The notes under the pieces: model-generated
Seen by the model: the letters and a program-made list of their open reading frames with translations, nothing else
Told to the model about the DNA's origin: nothing
Databases searched by the model: none
DNA from: Pseudoalteromonas lipolytica
GTDB taxonomy: Bacteria; Pseudomonadota; Gammaproteobacteria; Enterobacterales; Alteromonadaceae
Assembly (NCBI RefSeq): GCF_001306915.1
Contig: NZ_LJTC01000006.1
Span: forward strand, 62,774 to 126,773
DNA: 64,000 nt
Reading direction: 5' to 3'
Shown here: positions 18,397-30,161 of the stretch, piece by piece
How positions within the stretch are numbered: position 1 is the first letter of the stretch
Layout: every line of letters starts with the position of its first letter
Program-made: the position numbers and the translations under genes

Positions 18397-18416
<20 letters not shown>
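17544..18416 (+). CDS. DMT-superfamily (EamA) transporter
   Basis: Inner-membrane protein of 290 residues with about ten hydrophobic segments in two EamA repeats, the fold of drug/metabolite exporters. The best start is the TTG at 17544, with AAAGGAA about ten bases upstream; the first hydrophobic helix begins immediately after, so a later start would delete it. The second repeat shows GLGYSIWYIALPRLKSSQAG, typical of EamA proteins. Substrate cannot be read from sequence. The 3' end overlaps the convergent M15 peptidase gene by 20 bp. Confidence 0.85.
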
Positions 18417-20569
<2,153 letters not shown>

Positions 20570-20574
20570 AAATT

Positions 20575-21072
20575 CTACTTTTTCGTTACAGTGAGTAATG
20601 TGTCTACCCCAGCAGTGACCTGAGATAGTGAATAATATAGGGGTCCAAGGTGTTGGCTATTGAGAACGCACAGTGTGCCAAGCATAGGGCTGCTCAGCTC
20701 GCGTAAATCAAAATAGGCTAATCGTTCACCTTGGCTAATTTTACTGCCGTTTAATTTAGCAATATTGGTGTGGTTGATATGTTCTTCAACCGATGAAAAC
20801 GATAAGTTTAATAAAACTTTTAAACCGTTTTTTGCCTGTAAAATGTATTCTTTACCGGCATTTTTAACTTGTAATAGGGTTCCATCGAATGGCGCGATGA
20901 TGTTGTGGCTAGTTAGTTCAACACTAATCCCTGGGCCAAGGGTGGCAAAACGAAAAAATGGCTCAGGATGCTCGTTAATGCTTTTTACACGCCCAGTAAA
21001 TGGGCTTTTAATGGCCATGCAGCGTGCTTTTCTGAGGCTGCGTTCGGGTAAGTATTGAACTTCGTTAGTCAT
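20575..21072 (-). CDS. EIIA(Glc)-like protein lacking both active-site histidines
   Basis: A 165-residue protein with the fold of the glucose PTS enzyme IIA: KSPFTGRVKSINEHPEP, then IIAPFDGTLLQVKNAGKEYIL and LKVLLNLSFSSVEEHIN. Aligned by eye with E. coli Crr, the position of His75 is Lys (AGKEY) and the position of the phosphorylated His90 is Asn (LLNLSF). It should therefore be unable to take part in phosphotransfer, and may be a regulator that kept the fold. Genes on both sides are not PTS genes. It is 3 bp downstream of the ACT-domain gene, so they are cotranscribed. Confidence 0.82.
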   Translation of the reverse strand: MTNEVQYLPERSLRKARCMAIKSPFTGRVKSINEHPEPFFRFATLGPGISVELTSHNIIAPFDGTLLQVKNAGKEYILQAKNGLKVLLNLSFSSVEEHINHTNIAKLNGSKISQGERLAYFDLRELSSPMLGTLCVLNSQHLGPLYYSLSQVTAGVDTLLTVTKK

Positions 21073-21075
21073 GGC

Positions 21076-21468
21076 TTATTTAACATCACCTAGCACATGG
21101 TAACCGTCTTTTTTCAGAGCTGTAATGGCTTTTGCCATACTTTGCTTTTTCACCAATACATAATCGGTATCGTAAGTTGATAAAGCAAAAATCGAAATCG
21201 ACGCTTTTGCTAACACGCCAGAAATATTCGCCATAATACCTGTTAATGAAAAACCAAGTGGGCCAATGACTTCCAGTGCTTGCCAGTCGGTTTCTTGGTC
21301 CAGACTGTCGAGCTGGAAACTACTAGGGCAGACAATAGACAGCTCATCAGCCGTTTTTGCAATAAAGAAAATAGCTTGTTGTAGTAAGGCAGGATCAATC
21401 GTCGCATCGACATCTAAACTATGAATGGTAAGTTCTTCACTATGAAGTTGTAACGTTTGTTTTGACAT
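21076..21468 (-). CDS. ACT-domain protein
   Basis: A 130-residue protein consisting of two ACT-like units. The second is clearest: LEVIGPLGFSLTGIMANISG, followed by AKASISIFALSTYDTDYVLV, the usual pattern of amino-acid-sensing ACT domains of the CASTOR-like kind. The start chosen is the ATG at 21468, with GGATC eight bases upstream; the longer frame to 21534 has no such site. The ligand is unknown. It is cotranscribed with the inactive EIIA-like gene, so the pair may form a regulatory module. Confidence 0.83.
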   Translation of the reverse strand: MSKQTLQLHSEELTIHSLDVDATIDPALLQQAIFFIAKTADELSIVCPSSFQLDSLDQETDWQALEVIGPLGFSLTGIMANISGVLAKASISIFALSTYDTDYVLVKKQSMAKAITALKKDGYHVLGDVK

Positions 21469-21576
21469 CTGCGATCCTATCTTTGAAGCCTTTGAATTTA
21501 TAGTATAGGTAAACAAAGTTAAGATAAAGCGCAATAATTTTGATTGCTGAGGTTTTGCCCAATATCGCTGTTGAGG

Positions 21577-21599
21577 TTGTCCACAGATTCTGTGGATAA
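21577..21599. promoter_or_regulatory. inverted pair of DnaA boxes
   Basis: TTGTCCACA (21577-21585, + strand, one mismatch) faces TTATCCACA (21591-21599, - strand, perfect box), five bases apart. The pair lies upstream of the ACT gene, where its promoter must be, so DnaA could control it. Confidence 0.55.
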
Positions 21600-21630
21600 A
21601 TATGGGAATAGGTCAGTATAAAGAAGGTAA

Positions 21631-21665
21631 TAGGCTAATTTATAAAGGGTTTATAAATTAGCCTA
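21631..21665 (-). terminator. 16-bp perfect hairpin after pta
   Basis: TAGGCTAATTTATAAA (21631-21646), loop GGG, and its exact complement at 21650-21665. It begins 12 bases after the pta stop. The T-run behind it is poor, so termination efficiency is uncertain. Confidence 0.6.
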
Positions 21666-21677
21666 AATTTTGAAGGG

Positions 21678-23834
21678 TTAATTTTCTAAGCTTTCAACTT
21701 GCTTAGCTTGAATCGCTGTAAGGGCAATGGTGTAAACAATATCGTCTACTAATGCACCTCGGCTCAAGTCATTTACCGGCTTACGCATACCTTGCAGCAT
21801 AGGGCCAATACTAATTAAATCAGCACTACGTTGTACGGCTTTATAAGTTGTATTACCGGTATTTAAATCGGGGAATACAAACACTGTTGCTTTACCTGCA
21901 ACCGGGCTGTCTGGTGCTTTCTTAAGTGCTACGTTTTCCATAATTGCAGCGTCGTACTGAAGCGGGCCATCAATCACTAAATCAGGACGCTTTTGCTGGG
22001 CAAGTTTAGTGGCTTCACGCACTTTTTCTACATCAGCACCTGAACCCGAGGTACCCGTACTGTAGCTTATCATTGCAACACGCGGTTCAATACCAAACGC
22101 AGCCGCTGAATCAGCTGATTGAATCGCGATATCGGCCAGTTGCTCTGCTGTTGGGTCTGGGTTGATTGCACAGTCACCATAAACCAGAACTTGATCAGGT
22201 AACAACATAAAGAACACTGACGATACCAACGATGAACCCGGTGCAGTTTTAATTAACTGTAGCGGTGGGCGAATCGTATTCGCTGTGGTGTTAACCGCAC
22301 CCGACACTAGACCATCTACTTTACCTTGTTCAAGCATCATAGTGCCGAGCACCACGTTATCAAGTAATTGCTCTTGGGCAACCACTTCTGTTAGGCCTTT
22401 GTTTTTACGAATTTCAACCATAGGCGCAACGTAATCGTTGATCACATCCGCTGGCTCAACAATAGTTACGTTATCGTTAAGCTCAACACCTTGTTGCTCA
22501 GCAATACGTAAAATCTCTTCTTTGTCACCAAGTAAGATTGTTTTTGCAATGCCACGTTGGCCACAAATTGCCGCAGCTTTAATTGTGCGTGGCTCATTAC
22601 CTTCTGGTAAAACAACGGTTTTATTCGCTTGACGGGCTTTGTCTGTTAGTAAGAAACGAAACGCTGGCGGAGACATTTTACGAGTACGACCAACACTTTG
22701 CGCCAAGCTGTCTAACCAGTCAGAGTCAATGTGGCTGGCGTTGTGATCTTTTACTTTATCAATACGCTGATCATCATCACACGGTACTTCCATATTGAAG
22801 TTGTGCAGTAATAAAGACGTGCGCCACGTATCTTCTTCTGTAGCAAGAATTGGCAGGCCGGTATCCATCGCTTGTTCGCATAATTTCATGATGCGATCTT
22901 CCGGCTTAAAGCCACCGGTTAATAAAATAGCCCCAAGCTTGGTGCCATTCATAGCCGATAAACAAGCGGCAACTAATACATCAGAGCGATCGCCCGGAGT
23001 GACCAGTAATGCACCTGGGGTAAAGTGGCTTAAAATATTCGATACAGTGCGAGCACAGAAAGTAACGCGACGTAAACGACGGTGAGCCATGTCGCCTTCG
23101 TTAATAACTTCAGCCTTTAGGTATTCACATAAATCACGCACACGCGGCGCCACTAGGTCGAAATCCCACGGGATTGAACCTAATAACTTAAATGGGTGTT
23201 TTCTGAAAATAGGCAGTGATGCTAAACGGTTTAATTCGTTTTCAAGTTGCTCAGGCTCATGGGCCTCAACAAGGTCAGCACGGGCACGACCTTCGTCATC
23301 TAAAGGGGCATTAACTTTATTGAAAATACAACCTAACACGCGAGGGTGGTTAACACCGCCATAGTTGCCTGAGGCAATTTCTAAACGGTCTTCAATTTGG
23401 TCGTTGCTATCGTTACTAGGCGTTAAAACAAAAACAATATCAGCACCCAGTGTTTGCGCGATTTCACGGTTTACACGGCCTGCATAAGGCTGACGGCGTG
23501 TCGGCACCATACCTTCGATAATAGCAATTTCGTCTTCTTTAATAGTGCTTTCAAAGCGCTCTACGATTTCTTCTAGTAAATCGTCGCCTTTACCATCACC
23601 AATCATTTGTTCTGCATAGCTAAGCTCAAATGGTGTTGGTGGATTAATAGGCGAGCCATGGGTGACAATTTGCGTGGACTTTTCAGGGCCTGTATCGCCA
23701 GAGCGTGGCTGTGCAATTGGCTTGAAAAAGTTCACTTTGAGCGCTTTTTGCTCAAGTGCACGCACTAAACCAACAGAAACAGATGTTAAACCAACCCCAG
23801 TCGAAATAGGGATCAACATAATTCTACGTGCCAT
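21678..23834 (-). CDS. pta: phosphate acetyltransferase
   Basis: Converts acetyl-CoA and phosphate to acetyl phosphate. At 718 residues it is the long enterobacterial form. The N-terminal part is a DRTGG/CobQ-like regulatory region ([19 protein letters not shown], then [10 protein letters not shown]). The catalytic C-terminal PTA_PTB domain includes [33 protein letters not shown] and [13 protein letters not shown]. Together with AckA it forms the overflow and acetate-use pathway. It starts 4 bp after the ackA stop, so the two are one operon; a long hairpin follows. Confidence 0.97.
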   Translation of the reverse strand: MARRIMLIPISTGVGLTSVSVGLVRALEQKALKVNFFKPIAQPRSGDTGPEKSTQIVTHGSPINPPTPFELSYAEQMIGDGKGDDLLEEIVERFESTIKEDEIAIIEGMVPTRRQPYAGRVNREIAQTLGADIVFVLTPSNDSNDQIEDRLEIASGNYGGVNHPRVLGCIFNKVNAPLDDEGRARADLVEAHEPEQLENELNRLASLPIFRKHPFKLLGSIPWDFDLVAPRVRDLCEYLKAEVINEGDMAHRRLRRVTFCARTVSNILSHFTPGALLVTPGDRSDVLVAACLSAMNGTKLGAILLTGGFKPEDRIMKLCEQAMDTGLPILATEEDTWRTSLLLHNFNMEVPCDDDQRIDKVKDHNASHIDSDWLDSLAQSVGRTRKMSPPAFRFLLTDKARQANKTVVLPEGNEPRTIKAAAICGQRGIAKTILLGDKEEILRIAEQQGVELNDNVTIVEPADVINDYVAPMVEIRKNKGLTEVVAQEQLLDNVVLGTMMLEQGKVDGLVSGAVNTTANTIRPPLQLIKTAPGSSLVSSVFFMLLPDQVLVYGDCAINPDPTAEQLADIAIQSADSAAAFGIEPRVAMISYSTGTSGSGADVEKVREATKLAQQKRPDLVIDGPLQYDAAIMENVALKKAPDSPVAGKATVFVFPDLNTGNTTYKAVQRSADLISIGPMLQGMRKPVNDLSRGALVDDIVYTIALTAIQAKQVESLEN

Positions 23835-23838
23835 TTAC

Positions 23839-25053
23839 TTAACCCTCCTTTGCAATGCGGGCTGCATCGTTAGCAATAACCCATTCTTCGTTAGTCGGGA
23901 TCACAAACGCTTTAGCATGCGTTTGGCCTTTTGAAATTAAGCCTTCTTTACCAAAACGTGCCGCTAAGTTTGCAGCTTCGTCACACTCAAGGCCTAAAAA
24001 GCCCAATTGGGTGATCACTTTGTCGCGAATGATATCTGAGTTTTCACCAATACCACCGGTGAAAATAAGCGCATCAAGGCGCTGCACAGGTACTAAGAAT
24101 GCGGCGATTTGTTTTGCTAAACGGTAGCAAAAAATATCGAGTGCAAGGTTCGCTTGCGGGTGGCCTTCAACAGCGGCTTCTTCAATAGTGCGACAGTCAT
24201 TTGATAGTTCACTAATACCTAATAAGCCACTTTGCTTATTAAGTAAGTCATCAATTTCTTGCACTGAATAATTTAGTTGCTGAGTTAAAAACGTGAATAA
24301 ACCCGGGTCGATGCTACCACTGCGCGTGCCCATCACTAAGCCTTCAAGCGGTGTTAAACCCATACTGGTATCAACGCTCTTACCATCTTTAATCGCACAC
24401 ACTGAACAACCATTACCTAAATGCGCACTGATCACATTGGTTTGGTCGCGCTCTTTGCCGAGCATTTTTGCTGCTTCACCTGCAACATAATAATGGCTTG
24501 TACCATGGAAGCCATAACGTCTTACGCCGTGCTCTTTATAAAGCGAGTAAGGCAGGGCGTATAAGTACGCAATACTTGGCATCGTTTGATGAAATGCTGT
24601 ATCAAACACCGCAATTTGTGGCAGCGCTGAGAACGCTTGCTGTGCAGTACGAATGCCTAATAAGTTGGCTGGGTTATGAAGTGGAGCAAGTGCGGCTGTT
24701 TTTTCGATAGCTGCAAGTACATCATCGTCAATAAGTACAGATTCAGTGAAATGCTCACCACCGTGCACAACACGATGACCCACAGCAATTAAATTATCTG
24801 CAAGGCCTAGCTCATTAACTAGCTTCACAAGCTCAGCAATTGCTGCATCGTGGGCTTGGCCCTTTGCAAGCTCAATAAGTTGTTTTTCACCATTATATTT
24901 ATATTTGATTGAAGGCGTGTCTGAGCCAAGGCGCTCAGCTAAACCAGAAATAACTTCGTCAGAAGTGGCGGCATCTAAAATGGCAAATTTTAAACTTGAA
25001 CTACCACAGTTCAGTACTAAAACATGTTGTGGTGAGCAAAGGGGCGTCGACAT
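23839..25053 (-). CDS. ackA: acetate kinase
   Basis: Transfers phosphate from acetyl phosphate to ADP, giving acetate and ATP. The 404-residue sequence has the ASKHA signatures: VLNCGSSSLKFAI at the N terminus, VGHRVVHGGEHF, VFDTAFHQTMP, RRYGFHGTSHYYV with the catalytic His, and FTGGIGENS. The ATG at 25053 is preceded by a long upstream region shared with yfbV, which is divergent as in E. coli. Confidence 0.97.
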   Translation of the reverse strand: MSTPLCSPQHVLVLNCGSSSLKFAILDAATSDEVISGLAERLGSDTPSIKYKYNGEKQLIELAKGQAHDAAIAELVKLVNELGLADNLIAVGHRVVHGGEHFTESVLIDDDVLAAIEKTAALAPLHNPANLLGIRTAQQAFSALPQIAVFDTAFHQTMPSIAYLYALPYSLYKEHGVRRYGFHGTSHYYVAGEAAKMLGKERDQTNVISAHLGNGCSVCAIKDGKSVDTSMGLTPLEGLVMGTRSGSIDPGLFTFLTQQLNYSVQEIDDLLNKQSGLLGISELSNDCRTIEEAAVEGHPQANLALDIFCYRLAKQIAAFLVPVQRLDALIFTGGIGENSDIIRDKVITQLGFLGLECDEAANLAARFGKEGLISKGQTHAKAFVIPTNEEWVIANDAARIAKEG

Positions 25054-25343
25054 AGCTAGGTCCTAAAAGTACGATATCAGTCAGTGTATATTAAGGCTTG
25101 ATAATTAGAATTCTTTGCCAGTATAGTAAATAAGTATTTTGTTGCTACACTTAACAAAGCTAGGCTGTAATTATACTAAAGTCTGGTTGACTTAAGCCGA
25201 TAACATTTTATCTCATTTAGACTTTAAACGTTAGTCTCCTAACCATTAATTTGGTATTAAAACTAGGACAGGTTTTGCAGGGATTGTATCCGGGAGTGTG
25301 TTACACTCGGTTGTGAAACAAGTTGAAAACCCTAGGAGTGATG

Positions 25344-25790
25344 ATGCAAAAAGGTGTCATGTCACAAGTGCAAACAGGTCGTCAGTACGCTAAAAAATGG
25401 CCGATGCGACAAGAGCTCGCTCCATTGTTTGCCGAATTTAGAGTGATCAAGGCCACTGATCTGGCAATTACAGTGATGCCAATATTGGCAATGCTGACCG
25501 TATTTATGCAAGTGAATTACTTAGGTAGTGATTATTTTCCACAAGCTATCACTATTGCGCTTTTCTTTTTATCACTTCCGCTGCAAGGTTTGTTGTGGCT
25601 AGGCCGCCGTGCAGAAACCCGTTTAGAGCCAGCAATGCTAAGTTGGTACACCGAGCTGCACAGTAAAATGAAGGCGCATGGTTATCAGTCACAATTAACG
25701 ACTGAAAAACCACGCTATACTGATTTAGCTCAATTATTAAAAGATATGTTCGAAAAAATGGATAAAGCCTTCACTAAAGAACACTTCTAA
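25344..25790 (+). CDS. yfbV: UPF0208 membrane protein YfbV
   Basis: A small inner-membrane protein of unknown function with two central hydrophobic segments (about residues 35-75), flanked by QYAKKWPMRQELAPLF and LQGLLWLGRRAETRL, both conserved in YfbV. AGGAG at 25334-25338 fits a start at the ATG of 25344; a second ATG at 25341 and a TTG at 25323 are possible. Divergent placement from ackA is conserved in gammaproteobacteria. The stop overlaps the convergent rlmA gene by 4 bp. Confidence 0.9.
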   Translation: MQKGVMSQVQTGRQYAKKWPMRQELAPLFAEFRVIKATDLAITVMPILAMLTVFMQVNYLGSDYFPQAITIALFFLSLPLQGLLWLGRRAETRLEPAMLSWYTELHSKMKAHGYQSQLTTEKPRYTDLAQLLKDMFEKMDKAFTKEHF

Positions 25791-26584
25791 TCGCGAATAA
25801 ACTGGCTCACATAAAACGATAACGTTACTTTTTGTGGGCCTTGTTGCTCTATCTGTTGCCAATGCTCTGGACGAAACTTCCACGCAAACGGCGTCATCAT
25901 AATTAAATGTTTTATCTCACCGACAGACAACAGCACCTGTTGCTCTAACAAGTTTATCGACGCTTTGCTGAAGCCTGCTGGTGGTTCTATCTCTGTATGC
26001 GGTTTTACATCAGCATAAATAAACGCTTTTAACTCTTTAAGGTGCCAAGGGCCAGGACTTGCAACAATTAAACTAGCTTGCGGCTTGGCAAGGCGGGCAA
26101 GCTCTTGTGCAAATAAAGGGGCAAACACACTAACAAGCACATCAGCCTGCGCATCTGCAAAAGGGGCTTGGCTAATCGACGCGACACTAAAATGCGCATT
26201 TTCGTAACGCTTAGCGGCGTATTTGACCGCGGGCTTAGATATATCAACACCATATACATCGGCACTCGACTGTGCAGCTATAGCTTGAGTATAAAAACCT
26301 TCACCACAGCCTAAATCAATCACTGAACTTGGTTCGAGAGATGCCACTAACTCAGCTAAAGCCTGCTGTAAAAACAAATAGTGTCCGGCACTTAAAAAAG
26401 CGCGGCGAGCCTGCACCATTTCAAGGTTATCGCCTGGTTGTTTCGACTTTTTATTTTGCACGGGAAGTAAATTGACATAACCCTCTTTGGCGATATCAAA
26501 ACTGTGGTTGTTGTCACAACGGTAAGTTTTGTCGGTTAGAGTAAGTTCAAGTTTGCAAAGCGGGCAGTGATAGTGAAGACTCAT
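25787..26584 (-). CDS. rlmA: 23S rRNA (guanine-N1)-methyltransferase RlmA
   Basis: SAM-dependent enzyme that methylates G745 of 23S rRNA. The N-terminal zinc finger (CPLC, then C and H ligands in YRCDNNHSFDIAKEGYVN) is diagnostic. The Rossmann motif I is VIDLGCGEGFYTQ and the family segment ARRAFLSAGHY precedes it. It overlaps the ECF permease gene by 4 bp upstream and the convergent yfbV by 4 bp downstream. Function is by family. Confidence 0.93.
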   Translation of the reverse strand: MSLHYHCPLCKLELTLTDKTYRCDNNHSFDIAKEGYVNLLPVQNKKSKQPGDNLEMVQARRAFLSAGHYLFLQQALAELVASLEPSSVIDLGCGEGFYTQAIAAQSSADVYGVDISKPAVKYAAKRYENAHFSVASISQAPFADAQADVLVSVFAPLFAQELARLAKPQASLIVASPGPWHLKELKAFIYADVKPHTEIEPPAGFSKASINLLEQQVLLSVGEIKHLIMMTPFAWKFRPEHWQQIEQQGPQKVTLSFYVSQFIRD

Positions 26585-27231
26585 GAGTCTAAATAGTCCT
26601 TATCATAAAAGGTTTTAACCCAATGAGGGCGATAGGTGATCATCAAGGTAATGGCCATGCCATTGAGCATTGCTTCAGGAAACCAAATTATGGCACACAG
26701 AATCAGATAGTTTTCTGAAATCTCAATAAAACTGTAATCACCAAGCAAGTAATAAAACACACCGCTGGTAAGTATTTTAATACAGGCGATAACAGCAGCG
26801 GTTAAAAACGCGCATAAAAAGATATAAATAAAAAAGTGTCTTGGTAAATAGGTATAGCAAATTACAAAGCACAGATAGCTCAACGTAATTGGAATGAACG
26901 CTGTAAATAACAAATGCACAGGCAATAAACTGATTGGCAATTGTGCAACCAGCACTAACAACAAACTCGCCAAGGTACTTGCAAAAATAGCCAGTCGCCA
27001 ACCTAAAATTAGGGTCACTGCAGTAACCCCTAAAATATGCAATTCGAGGCCTGGCAATATCCCCGCTTTAATGCGCCACAGTACCGCAAGTACTAAAGCA
27101 CATGCGAGCACACCAACTTGTCTTATTGGCGTTGCCAATAATTGTGATGCGCTTTGCTTATCAAAGCTGAGCCAGAGTATTATAGCCACACAGCTCCACA
27201 AAGGGAGCTGCCATTGCAATGTGTCTATCAT
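26581..27231 (-). CDS. energy-coupling-factor-type membrane permease (CbiM-like)
   Basis: A polytopic membrane protein of 216 residues with about six hydrophobic segments. The segment [21 protein letters not shown] and the later [14 protein letters not shown] match the CbiM/COG3235 group of substrate-binding permeases for cobalt or nickel. No ATPase (CbiO) or CbiQ gene is adjacent, so the transporter would need partners elsewhere or work alone. It overlaps both xthA and rlmA by 4 bp, so it is cotranslated with them. Confidence 0.7.
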   Translation of the reverse strand: MIDTLQWQLPLWSCVAIILWLSFDKQSASQLLATPIRQVGVLACALVLAVLWRIKAGILPGLELHILGVTAVTLILGWRLAIFASTLASLLLVLVAQLPISLLPVHLLFTAFIPITLSYLCFVICYTYLPRHFFIYIFLCAFLTAAVIACIKILTSGVFYYLLGDYSFIEISENYLILCAIIWFPEAMLNGMAITLMITYRPHWVKTFYDKDYLDS

Positions 27232-28037
27232 GCGTTAAATGTTGACCAAATTGGCGCATGATCAGATGGTTTTTCGATACCTCGCAATTCGTAATCGATA
27301 CCAGACTCAACACAACGCTCAGCAAGAGCTGGAGTTGCTAAGATCACATCAATACGTAGACCACGGTTGTCATCAAAACCTTTTGAGCGGTAATCAAACC
27401 ACGAGTATTGCTCAGTTTTTTCTGGGTAAAGTTCACGGAAGGTATCTTTAAAGCCCCAGTTTAATAAAGTGCTTAACCATTCACGCTCTTCAGGTTGGAA
27501 AGAACACTTACCTGTTTTTAACCAGCGCTTACGGTTTGGTTCACCAATACCAATGTCGAGATCGGTCGGTGAAATATTAATGTCGCCCATCACAATAACA
27601 TCTTGCTCTGGCGTGTGGTTATCTTCTAAGTGAGTCATTAAATCTTTATAGAACTGACGCTTATAAGGGAATTTGGTTTCGTGGGCAATATTATCGCCTT
27701 GTGGGAAGTAGCCATTCATCACCGTTAGGTCACGACCATTTTCTTGTGTCACGGTAACACTGATCATACGACGCTGTGATTCGTCGGTATCGGTTGCAAA
27801 GCCTTTAACAACTGATTTTGGCTCTTGTTTACATAACATTGCCACGCCGTAATGTGCTTTTTGACCGTGAAAATAAACGTGATAACCCATTTTTTGTACG
27901 TCTTCGAGAGGGAAGGCTTCATCATGTACTTTGATTTCTTGTAAGCCAATAATATCTGGTTGATGTTTATCAATTACGGCTTGCAATTGGTGTAAACGAG
28001 CGCGCAGGCCGTTAATGTTAAATGAGATTACCTTCAT
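27228..28037 (-). CDS. xthA: exodeoxyribonuclease III
   Basis: AP endonuclease and 3'-5' exonuclease of base excision repair. The 269-residue protein shows the exonuclease-endonuclease-phosphatase motifs: [26 protein letters not shown] (metal-binding Glu), VMGDINISP, and the terminal SDHAPIW catalytic Asp-His pair. The ATG at 28037 is the first gene of the leftward xthA-permease-rlmA operon. Confidence 0.96.
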   Translation of the reverse strand: MKVISFNINGLRARLHQLQAVIDKHQPDIIGLQEIKVHDEAFPLEDVQKMGYHVYFHGQKAHYGVAMLCKQEPKSVVKGFATDTDESQRRMISVTVTQENGRDLTVMNGYFPQGDNIAHETKFPYKRQFYKDLMTHLEDNHTPEQDVIVMGDINISPTDLDIGIGEPNRKRWLKTGKCSFQPEEREWLSTLLNWGFKDTFRELYPEKTEQYSWFDYRSKGFDDNRGLRIDVILATPALAERCVESGIDYELRGIEKPSDHAPIWSTFNA

Positions 28038-28280
28038 GGTGCACCTATTATTTTTGTTTCAGTGTTTAGCGCAATTCTATCATCAAACTAGGGCTTATTC
28101 ATGAGCTAATTACGAAAATCAAATTGGGTAAATGTTGATCAATTGCTGCTTAATTTAAAAACATTGTTAACTCACTATTAATTATTAAATTAAATAAATA
28201 ATTCAGTTGATCTGCTTATTTTTGTTTATATAATGCGCGCAAACCACCCGTTCATATTATGTACTATTTAAAGGTAAACC

Positions 28281-28712
28281 ATGAAAAAACAATTAGTGAT
28301 GCTTTCTCTTGCATGTATCTCATTTGGCTCATTAGCAAGCAACCCGCACTACTTTTCAGCTGATAACAGTATTGAATCGAAGTTATGTAGCTTAAGTGCA
28401 AACGAAGGGTTTACCGCTGCACGTAAAGAAGCAGCAAAGCATGGCATTTCAATGTCACGTTTTTCAAAAAGCATTTTATGTAACGGTACTGACATTCGTG
28501 AAATTGCAAAAAAAGCACAATCACAAGAAGTAGCAAAAGCAGCGATTGAAGTGTTTGCTAAAAATGAGCAAAAAGAAACTCAACTTTGCATCACTGCACT
28601 TAAAAAAGGTTTAACACCTGTGCGTGAAAAAATTGGCAACTTAAACACGTTAAAATGTAATGGCGAAGCAGTAACAGACTTCGTTAAGCGTTACCAAAAC
28701 GCAGCTATCTAA
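28281..28712 (+). CDS. secreted four-cysteine protein, DUF3718-like tandem repeat
   Basis: A 143-residue exported protein with a signal peptide ending near SLASN. The mature part has two related units of about 45 residues, each running from a Cys in a helix to a CNG motif: LCSLSANEGFTAARKEA to LCNGTDIREIAKKA, and LCITALKKGLTPVRE to KCNGEAVTDFVKRY. The four cysteines probably form one disulfide per unit. This resembles DUF3718 proteins of marine gammaproteobacteria, from memory only. Function unknown. It has its own strong terminator. Confidence 0.72.
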   Translation: MKKQLVMLSLACISFGSLASNPHYFSADNSIESKLCSLSANEGFTAARKEAAKHGISMSRFSKSILCNGTDIREIAKKAQSQEVAKAAIEVFAKNEQKETQLCITALKKGLTPVREKIGNLNTLKCNGEAVTDFVKRYQNAAI

Positions 28713-28734
28713 TAGCGACAGTATAGTTATTTGT

Positions 28735-28762
28735 AAAAAGCGCTCTTCGGAGCGCTTTTTTT
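28735..28762 (+). terminator. intrinsic terminator with TTCG tetraloop
   Basis: AAAAAGCGCTC (28735-28745), loop TTCG, GAGCGCTTTTT (28750-28760) and two more Ts. It lies 22 bases after the DUF3718-like gene. Confidence 0.92.
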
Positions 28763-28918
28763 ATGAAAAAATTACAGCAACCTATGAAAAGCTTGCTAAA
28801 TCATAGGCTTAACAGTGACTTAACTAGATTGTAAGTGCTTGATTTTAGTCAATAAGGCATTTTGGCATTCAACTTGAAATAGTCTAATTGAATCTAATCG
28901 ACTACAAGGAAATGTCTT

Positions 28919-29440
28919 ATGAAAAAGTTAACTTTAGCATCTACAATTTTAGCAGCACTAAGTCTTTCAGCATGTTCTGCAAGTAACTCTTTAGCAAAAA
29001 TCGACAGCGATTTTGGCAGTCTAGATAATGACAATGACGGCTATATCTCTAAGGTAGAAGCTGACGATGATGCAATTTGGGAGCATTTTTCAAACATCGA
29101 TACCAATATGGACGAGCAAATCAGCCGTACTGAATTTAATGCATACATGCAATTAAATACAGGCAAGGTGGCAGCTGATAGTGAGGTATCTGAATCAGCA
29201 TTTAAAGCTGAAATCGCTAAATTTGACCCAATCGAAAATGACTTTAAATCGTTAGATAACGACAAAAATGGTTATGTTTCAATTGAAGAAGCCGATGACG
29301 ACGATATCGCAAATCACTTTGGCTATATGGATAGCAACAAAGATAAGCGTGTAAGCCGTACTGAGTTTGTTAATTACATTAGCAAATATGGCAGCGACGT
29401 TGCCGAAGATGATGCCCTTGAAATGGTTAAAAATAGCTAA
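28919..29440 (+). CDS. EF-hand calcium-binding lipoprotein
   Basis: A 173-residue lipoprotein with lipobox LSAC at about residue 19 and four EF-hand loops: DNDNDGYISKVE, DTNMDEQISRTE, DNDKNGYVSIEE and DSNKDKRVSRTE. The two halves of the protein are clearly a duplicated EF-hand pair. The first and third loops keep Asp at 1, 3, 5 with Glu at 12 and should bind calcium; the second and fourth have less usual residues. Such proteins may sense or buffer calcium in the periplasm. Role unknown; it has its own terminator. Confidence 0.88.
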   Translation: MKKLTLASTILAALSLSACSASNSLAKIDSDFGSLDNDNDGYISKVEADDDAIWEHFSNIDTNMDEQISRTEFNAYMQLNTGKVAADSEVSESAFKAEIAKFDPIENDFKSLDNDKNGYVSIEEADDDDIANHFGYMDSNKDKRVSRTEFVNYISKYGSDVAEDDALEMVKNS

Positions 29441-29468
29441 TTTCAATATTCATTCTTAAATATCCCCC

Positions 29469-29496
29469 AAAGCCAGTGTTTTACACTGGCTTTTTT
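29469..29496 (+). terminator. intrinsic terminator after the EF-hand gene
   Basis: AAAGCCAGTGT (29469-29479), loop TTT, ACACTGGCTTT (29483-29493), then more Ts. Confidence 0.9.
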
Positions 29497-29570
29497 ACAA
29501 TAATTTTTCCAACCTTGGCCGACTTCTGTCATAATAGAGCGTTAGTGATTTAAAATGACCTTTAGTAGCG

Positions 29571-30161
29571 ATGGCCACAAAACGTATCAGTGATGAACAG
29601 TTAGTCGAAATCATAGAAGCCGCGATTTTTGTTGCTGGAAAACCTGTGTCTAAACGTCATTTAAAAGAGACAGTATTAGCTGATTTAAGCGTATCTATGC
29701 CGCGCATTAATAATGCAATTGAACAAATTCAAACGCATTATCAAACCCGAGGCATTAAGCTTGTTGCAGTAGGCAGCGGTTACAGGTTTCAAGCCTGCGC
29801 TAGTTTAGCGCCTTGGCTAGCAAACTTATGGCAAGAGCGCGCACCTAAATACTCACGAGCACTACTAGAAACGTTATCCTTGATTGCCTATAGACAACCT
29901 ATTACCCGTGGTGAAATTGAACAAGTACGGGGGGTTGCTGTTGGCTCAGGAATAATTAAAACCTTATTAGAAAGAGAGTGGGTTAGGGTTGTTGGCCATA
30001 AAGAGGTGCCCGGGCGCCCAGCGTTGTATGCCACAACATCCGCTTTCTTAGATTATTTTTCATTAGCTGGTTTAGATGAATTACCGCCGTTACCTGAACT
30101 TCAGGAGAGTAAAATCAACCAGCTATTGAGCGATCCTTCTGTGAGAGAACTATCTGAATGA
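29571..30161 (+). CDS. scpB: chromosome segregation protein ScpB
   Basis: Kleisin-interacting subunit of the SMC-ScpAB condensin. The 196-residue protein has two winged-helix units: [19 protein letters not shown] at the start, and the diagnostic [24 protein letters not shown] and [16 protein letters not shown] later. Its last codons overlap the rluB start (ATGA), as in many gammaproteobacteria. The usual partner scpA is absent directly upstream; a terminator and an EF-hand gene stand there instead. Confidence 0.93.
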   Translation: MATKRISDEQLVEIIEAAIFVAGKPVSKRHLKETVLADLSVSMPRINNAIEQIQTHYQTRGIKLVAVGSGYRFQACASLAPWLANLWQERAPKYSRALLETLSLIAYRQPITRGEIEQVRGVAVGSGIIKTLLEREWVRVVGHKEVPGRPALYATTSAFLDYFSLAGLDELPPLPELQESKINQLLSDPSVRELSE

